64,000 bases of DNA, taken from JACVRW01 sp963837445. Lineage in GTDB: Bacteria > Actinomycetota > Thermoleophilia > Solirubrobacterales > Thermoleophilaceae. Shown in pieces: positions 25,785 to 34,999 of the stretch (the stretch's first letter is position 1; each line of letters begins with the position of its first letter). The DNA is taken from the NCBI GenBank assembly GCA_963837445.1, contig CAWINK010000021.1, positions 248,001 through 312,000 on the forward strand, written 5' to 3'. The translations under genes and the position numbers were made by a program. Below the pieces are notes generated by a model that was given only the letters and a program-made list of their open reading frames with translations, ran no database searches and was not told the DNA's origin.

Positions 25785-27509
25785 CTACGAGTATGACTCT
25801 GCGGGAATCAGATCCACACGTCCGCGCGGAGCGTCCACGCGGTCGACCTCGACCTTTACGGAATCGCCCAGGCGCAGCCTGCGGCCGGAGCCGTCCGCCT
25901 CGAGCGCGGTTCCAAGCTCGTTCAGCGTCCACCAGCCGCGCAGCCGGCGCGAGGGTAGAAGACCCTCGAAGCGCTGCTCGCCGAACTCGATGAACGCGCC
26001 CTTCTCGATCAGCCCGACCACCTCGCCCTCGAAGCTGTGCGAGGCATTCGGATCCAGCTCCGAGAGCAGGCGCTCGAGCAGGAAGGTGAGGCAGATGTCG
26101 TCGGAATCGCGCTCGATCTTCATCGCCTCGCGCTCGGCCGCCGAGCACAGCACACCCGCTTCCTCGAGCTCGTGCCCCGGGGCGGCGGCCTCGTCGATGC
26201 CGAGCCCCTGAAGCAGCGCCCGGTGCGCCACCACGTCCGGGTAGCGCCGGATCGGCGATGTGAAATGGCAGTAGCGCGGGCTCGCGAGGCCCGCGTGGCC
26301 GAGGTTGCGCGGGCTGTAGTACGCCTGCTTCAGGGCCCGCAGGATGAGCACGCTGTACGCGCGCTTGCCGCGCGACTCGCTCACCACTAACCGCGAGATC
26401 TCGGTGATCGCATCCGCGGCCTGCTGGGGCGTCATCTGCTTGGGCAACGGCGGCGTCTGGATGTCGAGGCTCGCCAGCTGCTCGCACAGGAACACGACCG
26501 ACTGCGGCTCGGGCCGCTCGTGAACGCGGTACAGCGTGGGCAGCTTCTTGTCCGCCAGGTAACCCGCCACCTGCTCGTTCGCGAGGATCATCAGCATCTC
26601 GATCAGCCGGTGCGACTCCGTCTGCTGCTCGTAGCGCACGCCCGTCGGGTTGCCGTCGGAGTCGAAGTCGAAGGTCGGCTCCCAGGACCCGAACTCGAGC
26701 GAGTCGCGCCGCTCGCGGAGCGCTCGGGCCACGTCGCGCGCCACCTCGAGCGGGACTCCCCAAGGAGCCTCGGCACGGGTGCGGCCGGCGAACACGTCGT
26801 CCACCTCGCCGTAGGTGAGCCGGCGGTCGCTGCGCACGAGCGAGCGGTGGAACGCCACGCTCGTCACGTCCGCCCCGTCCAGCTCCATCTCCACCGTCAC
26901 GGCGAGCTTGTCCTCGCCGGGCCGCAGCGAGCAGGCCTCCGTCGACAGCACCTCGGGCAGCATCGGCTCCACCGCAGCGGGCACGTAGACACTGGTGCCG
27001 CGCCGGAACGCCTCGCGCTCCAGGCGCCCGCCGGGACGCAGGTACGCGCTCACGTCGGCGATGTGCACCCAGAGCCGGACGCGCCCGTTCTCGCGGATGG
27101 CGGAGATGGCGTCGTCGAAGTCCTTGGCGTCATCCGGGTCGATCGTGAACGTGGGCAGGTCGCGCAGGTCCACGCGCGCGTTCGCCGCGTAGGGATCCTC
27201 GAGCGCGACCTCGGCCTCGGCGTCCGCCCCGCGCGGGTATGAGCGGCGCAACCCGCGGTCGAACATCAGCCCCTCCACCACGTCCCGCGCCTGGTCCGGA
27301 CGGCCCAGCTTGCGCACCACGTGCGCGCCGCGCTTGCCCGCGCCCACCAGCACGAGGTCACCGGCGCCCGCCCCGCCGCGCTCGACGGCGGTCCGCGGCC
27401 CCGGCCCGAAGATCGGCTCCGCGACCAGGAAGCGGCCCCTCTTCTCGAGCACGGCGACCATCGGCTTGTCCAGCCGGCGGCCGGGGCGGCCCCGAACGGC
27501 CGCGCTCAT
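25785..27509 (-). CDS. rnr: Ribonuclease R / RNase II family exoribonuclease
   Basis: 574 residues from ATG 27507-27509, which overlaps the protease stop as ATGA. The RNB catalytic domain has FTIDPDDAKDFDDAISA with the magnesium-binding aspartates, LWVHIADVSAYL and YCHFTSPIRRYPDVVAHRAL. A C-terminal S1 domain runs from FEGEVVGLIEKGAFIEFGE to the end. It is shorter than E. coli RNase R (813), with a reduced cold-shock region at the N-terminus. RNase R degrades structured RNA and non-stop mRNA released by tmRNA/SmpB; smpB follows 2 bases downstream, supporting that role. Confidence 0.9.
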   Translation of the reverse strand: MSAAVRGRPGRRLDKPMVAVLEKRGRFLVAEPIFGPGPRTAVERGGAGAGDLVLVGAGKRGAHVVRKLGRPDQARDVVEGLMFDRGLRRSYPRGADAEAEVALEDPYAANARVDLRDLPTFTIDPDDAKDFDDAISAIRENGRVRLWVHIADVSAYLRPGGRLEREAFRRGTSVYVPAAVEPMLPEVLSTEACSLRPGEDKLAVTVEMELDGADVTSVAFHRSLVRSDRRLTYGEVDDVFAGRTRAEAPWGVPLEVARDVARALRERRDSLEFGSWEPTFDFDSDGNPTGVRYEQQTESHRLIEMLMILANEQVAGYLADKKLPTLYRVHERPEPQSVVFLCEQLASLDIQTPPLPKQMTPQQAADAITEISRLVVSESRGKRAYSVLILRALKQAYYSPRNLGHAGLASPRYCHFTSPIRRYPDVVAHRALLQGLGIDEAAAPGHELEEAGVLCSAAEREAMKIERDSDDICLTFLLERLLSELDPNASHSFEGEVVGLIEKGAFIEFGEQRFEGLLPSRRLRGWWTLNELGTALEADGSGRRLRLGDSVKVEVDRVDAPRGRVDLIPAESYS

Positions 27510-28673
27510 CGCAGCTCGCGAAGCAGCTCGTCGATCGCCACGGGCAGAGCCTCGTCGCGATCGGTGTCCGGGTCGTCCGTGGCCCGGATCTGCGGCTTGA
27601 TGCCCCTGGTGGAGATCGTCTTCCCGCCCGGCAGGTAGTAGTTGGCCACGGTGATGTCGAGCACGCCGCCGTTCGAGAGCTGCTCCACCTCCTGGACGAG
27701 CCCCTTGCCGAACGTGCGCGTGCCCACGACCTTCGCGCGCTCGCGGTCCCGCAGGGCACCGGTCACGATCTCGGAGGCGCTCGCGCTCCCGCCGTCCACG
27801 AGCGTCACGACGGGGATCTTCTCGTCGATTGCATCGCCCTCGGCGTCCTGCGTCCGCTCTGGGCGGTTGCGTCCGCGCACCGAGACGATCTCGCCGTCCT
27901 CGATGAAGATGCTCGACACGAGCACGGCCTCGGAGAGCAGGCCGCCGCCGTTGCCGCGCAGATCGAACACGATCGCCTCGGCTCCCTGCTCGCAGCAGCT
28001 TGTCGATCTCCCGCCGAACCAGGCCGTGGGCGCCGGAGCTGAAGCTGAGCAGCTCCACTACGCCGATCTTGTGGCCGGCGCGCTCGACCATGTGGCCACG
28101 CGCCACCGGAATCTCGATCCGCTCGCGCTTCACCTTCACCGTGCGGTCGCGGTCCTGCCCCGGAGTGAACACCCTCAGCGTCACCGACGTCCCCGCCGGG
28201 CCCTTGATCCGGCTCGTGGCCACCTGGCTGTTCACGCCGGCGATCGAGCGGCCGTTCACGGCGATGACGAAGTCTCCCCGGCGGATGCCCGCGCTCTCAG
28301 CGGGCGCGCCTTCGAACACGCGCAGCACCTTCAGCCCGCGCTTGTCCTGCTCCACGTTCATGCCAACGCCTTCGAAGTGCCCGCTGATCGAGTCGTTGAG
28401 CGCCTTCGCCTCCTTGGGCGTGAGGTAGTGCGAGTAGGGGTCGTCGAGCGACTCCACGATCCCCTTCAGCGAGGCGTCGTCCAGCTTCGACTCGTCCACC
28501 GGCTTGTAGAAGTTGCTCTCGATCGAGTCGATGATCTCGGCACGCATCGCGCGGTCCTCCTCCACGAAGGCGTCGCGCACCGGTCCCGGCAGGGACTCGG
28601 GATGGCCTCCTAGCCAGATCCCGGCGACCAGCGCCACGAGCGCGCAGAGCGCTGCAATCCCTCCATTCCGCAT
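27506..28673 (-). CDS. S41 C-terminal processing peptidase (one apparent frameshift)
   Basis: About 388 residues after removing one extra base near 27985. The N-terminus is a signal anchor (IAALCALVALVAGIWLGG). A PDZ domain follows (GVGMNVEQDKRGLKVLRVF, AGIRRGDFVIAVNGR). The protease domain continues as AIVFDLRGNGGGLLSEAV, with the catalytic Ser in LVDGGSASASEIVTGAL and Lys in GTRTFGKGLVQ. It belongs to the CtpA/Prc family that trims exported proteins. It sits between ftsX and rnr on the same strand, where actinobacteria often carry this gene. Confidence 0.9.
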
Positions 28674-28707
28674 CAGGAGGAGGCTAGTCGCCGCTTCACA
28701 AAACTGC

Positions 28708-29598
28708 CTAAACGCGCAGGAAGCGGCGCAGCGTGATTCCGCTGCCGAGCGCCGACACCGCGATGCACGCGAACATCAGCAGCACCACGAGCAGCGGGAA
28801 GTCGATCGTGTCGGGCGCCGCCAGCAGGGCGAAGCGGTCTGAGAGCGGGTCGATGAACGTGGTCTTGACGATCGCCAGCAGCAGCACCGCCAGCAGGCCG
28901 CCGAGGAAGCCCACGATCATCCCCTCGATCACGAAGGGCCAGCGGATGAACCAGTTGGTGGCGCCCACGAGCTTCATCACCTCGACCTCGCGGCGTCGCG
29001 CGAAGATCGACAGCCGGATCGTGTTGGCGATCAGGGCGATCGACGCGAGCACGAGCAGAACCGCAAGCCCGGCCGTGAGCGCCTTCACCAGCCCTGTGGC
29101 GGACAGGATCTTGTCCGTGTCCTCCTCGCGGTCGCGCACCTCGTCGATCGCGGCGAGCTGAGGTTCGCCGCCCGCGTTCAGGCGCGTGACGATCTCGTCG
29201 AGCCTGTCGGGGTCCTCGGGGTGCACGCGGAAGGAGGCGGGCAGCGGGTTCGAGCCGAGCAGCTCCGCGCCGGCCTCGAAGGCCTTGGGGTTCTTCTCCT
29301 GCGCGCGCGCCAGCGCCTCGCCCTTCGATATGAACTCGACCGACTCCACGTTGGCGGTGTCCTCGATCGCCTTGCGCAGCTCGGCCTGCTCGAGCTGGGT
29401 GGCGGAGTCCTTGACGTAAACGTCCACCACCACGCGGCTGCGCACCTCGTTGGCGGTGCCGGTGGTGGCCTGGACGATCGGGATGAACACCCCGAGCACC
29501 ACCGCCGTGAGCAGGATGGTCAGGAGCGCCGCCAGTGCCGGTGCCGAGCTGCGCCGCAGTCCGCGCAGCGCCTCCTTGAGGAAGAAGCTCCAGCGCAT
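28708..29598 (-). CDS. ftsX: Cell division ABC transporter permease FtsX
   Basis: 296 residues from the ATG at 29598 (MRWSFFLKEALRGLRRS); the open frame continues upstream but overlaps ftsE out of frame. One membrane span is followed by an extracytoplasmic domain (VVVDVYVKDSATQLEQAELR, SFRVHPEDPDRLDEIVTRL) and then three more spans with the cytosolic RREVEVMKLVGATNWFIR motif. FtsEX regulates peptidoglycan hydrolases at division. It lies 4 bases after ftsE. Confidence 0.93.
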   Translation of the reverse strand: MRWSFFLKEALRGLRRSSAPALAALLTILLTAVVLGVFIPIVQATTGTANEVRSRVVVDVYVKDSATQLEQAELRKAIEDTANVESVEFISKGEALARAQEKNPKAFEAGAELLGSNPLPASFRVHPEDPDRLDEIVTRLNAGGEPQLAAIDEVRDREEDTDKILSATGLVKALTAGLAVLLVLASIALIANTIRLSIFARRREVEVMKLVGATNWFIRWPFVIEGMIVGFLGGLLAVLLLAIVKTTFIDPLSDRFALLAAPDTIDFPLLVVLLMFACIAVSALGSGITLRRFLRV

Positions 29599-29602
29599 GG
29601 GA

Positions 29603-30415
29603 TTAGTTCGGGTGACCCTCGTCGCCCACGCCGAGCTCCCCGCGCAGGCGCACGGCGAACTCGGTGGTGGACTCGTCGGGGCGGTAGAGGCCGGACAGCT
29701 CGTCACGGATGATGCGGCCCTCGCGCAGCTCGATCACGCGCCGGCGCATCTTGTCGACCATCTCCTTGTCGTGGGTCGCCACGACGACGGTCGTTCCCGT
29801 GCGGTTGATGCGGTAGATCAGCTGCATGATCCCGATGGACGTCTCGGGGTCGAGGTTGCCGGTGGGCTCGTCAGCCAGCAGCAGCGGCGGGTGGTTCACG
29901 AACGCCCGCGCGATCGAGACGCGCTGTTGCTCGCCGCCGGACAGCTCGTCCGGGAAGTTGTGCAGCTTCGTGGAGAGGCCGACGAGGCGCAGGATGTCCG
30001 GCACCTTGCGCCGGATCTCCTGGCGCGGCTCGCCGATCACCTGGAGCGAATACGCGACGTTGTCGTACACGGTCCGGTTCGGGAGCAGCTTGTAGTCCTG
30101 GAAGACGACGCCGATGTTGCGGCGCAGGTACGGGACCCGCGCGCGCGGCACCTCAGCCAGCGGGTGACCAGCGATCGAGACCTCGCCCCTGCTCGGCTCG
30201 AGCTCCTTCATCATCAGGCGGATGCAGGTGGACTTGCCGCAGCCGGTGGGCCCCACGAGGAAGACGAACTCGCCGCGCCCGATGCGCATCGAGGCGGCCT
30301 GAACGGCCACCGATCCACCGTCGTAGACCTTCGTCACGTCCTTGAACTGGACGACGGGAATGTCCAGCTGCGGCGCCCGCCGCGGCGCAGCAGGCTCTGT
30401 CCTGGCGGTTGCCAT
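29603..30415 (-). CDS. ftsE: Cell division ATP-binding protein FtsE
   Basis: 270 residues with Walker A GPTGCGKST near residue 55, FtsE-typical RRNIGVVFQDYKLLPNRTVY, signature LSGGEQQRVSIARAF and Walker B PLLLADEPTGNLDP. A roughly 20-residue Ala/Pro-rich N-terminal extension precedes the ATPase, and about 30 residues extend the C-terminus (YRPDESTTEFAVRL). It couples ATP hydrolysis to FtsX. It is first in the run ftsE-ftsX-ctp-rnr-smpB; prfB, its usual upstream partner in actinobacteria, is 9 kb away in this window. Confidence 0.93.
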   Translation of the reverse strand: MATARTEPAAPRRAPQLDIPVVQFKDVTKVYDGGSVAVQAASMRIGRGEFVFLVGPTGCGKSTCIRLMMKELEPSRGEVSIAGHPLAEVPRARVPYLRRNIGVVFQDYKLLPNRTVYDNVAYSLQVIGEPRQEIRRKVPDILRLVGLSTKLHNFPDELSGGEQQRVSIARAFVNHPPLLLADEPTGNLDPETSIGIMQLIYRINRTGTTVVVATHDKEMVDKMRRRVIELREGRIIRDELSGLYRPDESTTEFAVRLRGELGVGDEGHPN

Positions 30416-30490
30416 CGACCCTGATTACTAGCGGACGAGGCCTCGGATGAGCGACAGGTGCAAGCGTTTCTGCATGCTTTTTGCAGGCTT

Positions 30491-31889
30491 TTAGCGAGCC
30501 TGGAGGCGCGCCACGGCCAGCGCGCAGCCGCTGGTCGGGTGCGAATGCGGAGCCCGGCGCCTGATGCCGGCCAGCACCAAGCGCCCTACGGGCTGCTCGA
30601 GCACGTCGAACGCGATGTTCTGCGCGGTACGGGAAGCCCACGCGCGCGATTCCGCGGCGCCCGAAGCGGCGATCGAGCTTCCCGGCGGTCGTGAAGCGAG
30701 CGACGGCGAAACGTGATCTGGGTGCGCGTACGGGCTGCGGCCCCTGCTGGTTTGAGCCGCGCCGCACCTGCGAGCACAACGCGTCCGCGCCTGTCCGAGA
30801 TGACGGCCGAGGCGAAGTCGTAGTCGGTCTTCGGGAAGTCCGCGTGCGCAAATCCCCCCGCGCCGAAGCGGGGGTCGAGGGTGAGATCTTCGGCGCGGAC
30901 GGCAGCCACCTGCATCGCGTGGTTGATGGCGTCTCGCGGCGACGGGGCGTGTTCCCCGCGAGGTAGATGCGCCGTCGCGGTCCGGTCGAATGACATCGCC
31001 CGCACTTGGTCCAAACGCCCCTGGGAGACGCACGATCCTGTCGAGCGAGCCGTCGGCGCGCACGCGGGCGACGGTGGCGATGTTTGAGTCGCGATGGGTG
31101 AGGCCGGTCTGTCCGCCAACGAGGATCGCTGCCGTCGCGCGCGAGGCCGAGACCCCCCACGCCGAAGTACGCGCCAAAGGAGTCTGACCGCAGATGCAGC
31201 ATGCCGCCCGACGCAAAGCCGGCGTCGAGCCTCCCGTCGGGCTCATAGCGAAGGACGACCAGCTCGGTCGACGGGTGACCTTGGAACGAGGGGTAGGTGA
31301 ACCGCCCGGATGCCGCAACCACGAGTCGCCCGTCCGGCTGGACCGCCACGTCCCAGCCTGCCTCCTCGGAGAGCGCTCCAAGGTCGGTGGTCACGACCCC
31401 ACCGCTGCCGAACGCCCCGTCGAGGGAGCCGTCGGGATAGAAGCGGGCGACGAACAGGTCCTGCGTCGAGCCCTCTCCCACGGATCCGACGACGACGAGC
31501 TTCCCGTCCGGCTGCCGAGCGACGCCCCACGCTTTGGCGCGGCCTCCCGGCAGCGTCACGAGGACGGTGCCGGTGCCTCCCACCATGTCCCTGTCGAGGC
31601 GCCCCCTGCGGTCATACCCACGAACGATCAGGTGGCCGCCCTCGACGACCGGGTCGTCCGTCGAGCGCTCTGTGCTCCCGATGACGCGGAGGCCCCCGGA
31701 CCCCGAGCGTTCCATGCCGGCCACTGACAGCGGCACACATCCGATCTGACCGCTGTGCCTGCCGTTGTCGCCGAAGCGCTGGTCGAGGGCGCCCGGCCGG
31801 GGCGCTGCGGCAGCCGCGCCACTCGCCACCGCCAGAGTGGCTACGAGAGCGAGCAGCGGGCGTGCGATAACGCGCTTCCGACCGGTCAA
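30491..31889 (-). CDS. Exported delta-60-repeat (propeller-like) protein (several apparent frameshifts)
   Basis: A protein of roughly 465 residues if about four single-base shifts (between 31180 and 30560) are corrected. TTG at 31887-31889 begins LTGRKRVIARPLLALVATLA, a signal peptide ending ASGAAAA. The mature part consists of repeats of about 55-60 residues with the signature QPDGKLVVVGS, then LFVARFYPDGSLDGAFGSGG and QPDGRLVVAAS, typical of delta-60 repeat proteins. The end is LAVARLQAR. It is probably secreted; ligand unknown. The start codon is the least certain part. Confidence 0.65.
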
Positions 31890-31939
31890 GACAACTCGTA
31901 GAACCCGATCGTCGCTTGCGAGTTGCGCCAGCCCAGGAC

Positions 31940-32671
31940 TTAGCGGCGCACCCGCCAGCGCGTGTACAGCTCGCCGTCCGCCTCTGCGACGGACACCAGA
32001 TCGAGCTCCGCGGGCTCCACCAGCTCGCGCCCCGCGACGATCGTGAGCGCCGCCGCGCCTCCCACGACCTTGGGGTTCATCGTCAGGAACAGCTCGTCGA
32101 CGAGGCCGGCCGCGAACAGGAACGAGTTCAGCGTGGGGCCGCCCTCGCACAGCACCGAGCGCACCCCGCGCTCGTGCAGGTCGGCCATCAGGCGCGGGAG
32201 GTCGTCGCCGACGCGCGCGTATTCGATGCCGGCGTGCGCGTCCGCCAGCGAGTGCTCCGCGCCGGTGGCGATCAGCACAGCCTGGTCGGGCTCGTTCAGA
32301 AGTGGAAGGTCGGCTGGAAGGTTGAGGCGCCCACTCACCACGACGGCGAGCGCCTCGGGCGTGCGCCCCTCCGCCACGCGCTTGTCGCGCAATTCGTCGT
32401 TCTTGGTCATCCGGCCGTAGCGCTCCTCGCGAACCGTGCCCGCGCCCACCATCACGGCGTCGGCCTGCGTGCGGAGGTGGTGGAAGAGGCGGCGGTCGAC
32501 CTCGGTCGAGAGGCCCTTCGTGCGCCAGTCGAGCGTTGCCTTGCCGTCGAGGCTCGAGACCATGTTGAGGCCGAGGTAGGGCCTGTCCGCCGGCGCCAGC
32601 TCGTGCAGGCGCAGCCCGGCCGCCAATTCCTCCGGCGACGTGGAGCTGCGCTCGGGGTAGATCAGCTGCAC
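31940..32671 (-). CDS. RibD C-terminal-like pyrimidine reductase family protein
   Basis: 243 residues of the dihydrofolate-reductase-like RibD_C fold: PYLGLNMVSSLDGKATLDWR near residue 30, ADAVMVGAGTVREERYGRM near 70 and VRSVLCEGGPTLNSFLFAAG near 170, then LFLTMNPKVVGG. These are the NADPH and substrate signatures of riboflavin-pathway reductases. It lacks the deaminase half of RibD. Stand-alone members are common in actinobacteria, and some act outside riboflavin synthesis. No rib genes are nearby, so the pathway is uncertain. Confidence 0.85.
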   Translation of the reverse strand: MQLIYPERSSTSPEELAAGLRLHELAPADRPYLGLNMVSSLDGKATLDWRTKGLSTEVDRRLFHHLRTQADAVMVGAGTVREERYGRMTKNDELRDKRVAEGRTPEALAVVVSGRLNLPADLPLLNEPDQAVLIATGAEHSLADAHAGIEYARVGDDLPRLMADLHERGVRSVLCEGGPTLNSFLFAAGLVDELFLTMNPKVVGGAAALTIVAGRELVEPAELDLVSVAEADGELYTRWRVRR

Positions 32672-32685
32672 GCGCGCAGCCTAGG

Positions 32686-33711
32686 TCAGTTGCTGCGCAG
32701 CACGCAGTAGCCGGGGAACTCGAACCCCTTCTTGGAGCGGAAGCCCCGTCCGGCGCGGAAGATCCCGCCGTCCGACGGCTGCTCGGCGATGAAGGCGTTC
32801 TCGACGCCGTCGCGCTCGCGGCGCTGATCCACGCGGATGCGGCGCGAGACGATCTGGAGGAGCCCGCCATCCGCGCGACGCCCGTAGGCGTCCGTCCGGA
32901 AGCGCGACGGGCCGTCGTTGCGCACGAACCAGCGCGGGTGGAAGACGGTGCGGCGGTCGCCCTTGCAGCGTGAGTCCCAACCCGCGGGATCCGCTCCACC
33001 GCATACCGCTCGCTTGTTGAAGACCACGCGCTCGGGATCGGCCGGGTCGAACTGGGTGATCGCGTTGTGTATGCCGAATGCCGGCCGAGCCCGGAGGACT
33101 CCGCCGATATCGAGCGCCGTGGCCCACTCCTCGTAGGACCGCCGGCAGCCAGGCACCGGCAGGAGGCGCCACGACTCGCGCGTCTCGACCCCGGGACAGT
33201 TGGCCACGGCCTCGCCGAAGTCGGCCATCTGGCGCGTTCGCGCCAACATTCGACGGCCGCGCTCGCGGAACAACCAGGTCTCGAGGGAGTGAAAGCGCAC
33301 GCTGCCGCGCCGTGGCGAGCCGGATCCCTGGTGCAGGACGATCATCCAGGCGAGCCCCTTGCGGTCCTCGTTCGCCACGAAGACCTTGAAACCGGCGTGC
33401 GCCTCCTGGCTCCCCGCATAGTCGCTCACGAGCCCGAATGCCGGCATGCCCGTTCGGCCGAAATACCTGAAGGCACGCGGGTTTGAGCCGTGCTCGTGGC
33501 CGAACGCGCAGTGGTGGCGCGGGTCGCGCGGAGGGTGCCAGGTTGCCCAGCTGCGCCCACCGCGCTCGACCGCGTACTGGTCGTGGACCCACGCGGCGCA
33601 GACGGGAGTGCCGTCCGGGGCGGGCGGCTGCTGGTGGTCGATGGGGTCGGCCGCGCGCGCGGTTGGCGCCGCTACGAGCAGGGCTACGATGACGATCGGC
33701 AGGAATCGCAC
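32686..33711 (-). CDS. Exported protein of unknown function
   Basis: 341 residues with a clear signal peptide (FLPIVIVALLVAAPTARAAD). The mature protein is rich in Trp, Tyr, Arg and His and has conserved-looking patches CAAWVHDQYAV, HHCAFGHEHGSNPRAFRYFG and VFHPRWFVRNDGPSRF. Five or so Cys are spread in a way that could form disulfides. I do not recognise the family. The HCAFGHEHG patch could bind metal. It is divergent from the ECF sigma gene, with 74 bases between the starts, so shared control is possible. Confidence 0.7.
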   Translation of the reverse strand: MRFLPIVIVALLVAAPTARAADPIDHQQPPAPDGTPVCAAWVHDQYAVERGGRSWATWHPPRDPRHHCAFGHEHGSNPRAFRYFGRTGMPAFGLVSDYAGSQEAHAGFKVFVANEDRKGLAWMIVLHQGSGSPRRGSVRFHSLETWLFRERGRRMLARTRQMADFGEAVANCPGVETRESWRLLPVPGCRRSYEEWATALDIGGVLRARPAFGIHNAITQFDPADPERVVFNKRAVCGGADPAGWDSRCKGDRRTVFHPRWFVRNDGPSRFRTDAYGRRADGGLLQIVSRRIRVDQRRERDGVENAFIAEQPSDGGIFRAGRGFRSKKGFEFPGYCVLRSN

Positions 33712-33785
33712 GCGAGCTGCGACACGCTAGCGAGCGTGAGGTTGCGTCTTCCCGGGTGTTCCATGGTTAGGCGGATACCAAGCCC

Positions 33786-34999
33786 ATGACTCCGAGAGCG
33801 CTTTTTCACCCAGCCCGGCTGGCCCGCAGGCCCGTGCTCTCGACGCAGTCAGACGAGCGTTTGGTGGACCTGGTTCGGGCGGGCTCCGAGCCGGCCTTCG
33901 AGACGATCGTGGAGCGCTACCGGCGCGCCCTGATGCGGTACGTGTCGCGGCTGCTGCCGCCCGAGCGCGCCGAGGACGTGGTCCAGCAGTCGTTCATGAG
34001 TGCCTACGAGGCGATGCACCGCGACGGCGCCGAGCTCAACCTCAGGCCGTGGCTGTACCGGATCGCGCACAACACCGCGCTCAACGCCCTGCGCGACCGC
34101 GCCCTCCGCCATGACGAACTGGATGAGCACATCGACGGCGTCGAGCGGCCCGACCAGGTGCTCGAGCGCTCGCAGGGGCTCCGCGACGTGCTGGTGGCCG
34201 TCCAGGCCCTCCCGGAGCGCCAGCGGGACGCAATCCTGCTTCGCGAGCTGGAGGGCCGCAGCTACGAGGAGATAGCGCTCGCCCTGGGCGTGACCGACGG
34301 CGCGGTGCGCCAGCTTCTGAACCGTGCACGCAACGCGCTGCGGGCGGCGGCCGCGGCGGTCACGCCGATGCCGTTCGTCACGCGGCTGGCCGGCAGCGAC
34401 TCGGCCGAGCCCGTCACCGCCCGCGTGGCCGAGCTGGTGGGCATCGGCGCGGCCGGCAGCGGCGCGCTGGCGGCCAAGGTGTGTGCAACCGCGCTCGTGA
34501 CCGGCGCTGTCGTGGGTGGAGTCGGGGTGGCGCCCGACAACGGTCGCGACGAGCGCCGGGGCACAGCGGTGGGTGCCGAGCCGGCACAGGCGGCCGAGAG
34601 CAGCTCAGCGGGCGCCGACAGCAGCGACGCCGTGCCCAGCCGAGCCGGCAGCGGCAGCGAGAGCGCCGGCGAGGGTGGCCAGCGCGGCCGGGGCGAAAAC
34701 GACGAGCGAGCGGCGGTCACGGACGACGAGCGCTCCGGCCGCCGCGGTGGGGACGAGGACCGCAGTGACGGCGGCGACAACAGCGGCCCGGCGGCGGCGG
34801 CGGCGGCGAGCCGGAGCCAGACGAGGATCACAGCGGCCCGGGAAGCGGAGGGGACGTGCCCGAGATCGAGGACGCCCACCATGACAACTCGGGCCCGGGC
34901 GGCGGCGGCAGCGGCAGCAGCAGCAGCAGCGGATCTGGCTCGGGCGACCCGCTCGACCAACCGGAGCCGGAAGAGCCGGACAACTCCGGCCCCGGCTAG
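33786..34999 (+). CDS. ECF sigma factor with transmembrane segment and long low-complexity tail (one apparent frameshift)
   Basis: About 404 residues. Region 2 is at residues 24-107 (FETIVERYRRALMRYVSRLL, then LRPWLYRIAHNTALNALRD). Region 4 is at 136-187 (LPERQRDAILLRELEGRSYE and VTDGAVRQLLNRARNAL). A hydrophobic segment at about 218-248 (GSGALAAKVCATALVTGAVV) follows, then about 155 residues rich in Gly, Ser, Asp and Glu with repeats of D-N/H-S-G-P-G. In a CGG run near 34790 one base is missing; correcting it gives EPEPDEDHSGPGSGG and a stop at 34997-34999. The sigma part would be cytosolic and the tail outside, an unusual layout with no separate anti-sigma gene. Confidence 0.8.

Noticed and set aside
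29599..29706. A 36-codon upstream extension of ftsX.
   Set aside because: It overlaps ftsE out of frame and has Pro/Ser-rich shadow composition; MRWSFFLKEALRG is the family start.
30153..32999. A 948-codon open frame on the minus strand crossing ftsE, the delta-60 gene and the RibD-like gene.
   Set aside because: It joins pieces of three genes in mixed frames; only the segment at about 31.2-31.9 kb is real coding.
34905..34935. AGC trinucleotide run as a possible repeat element.
   Set aside because: It is part of the Ser/Gly-rich tail of the sigma factor and too short to be a separate element.
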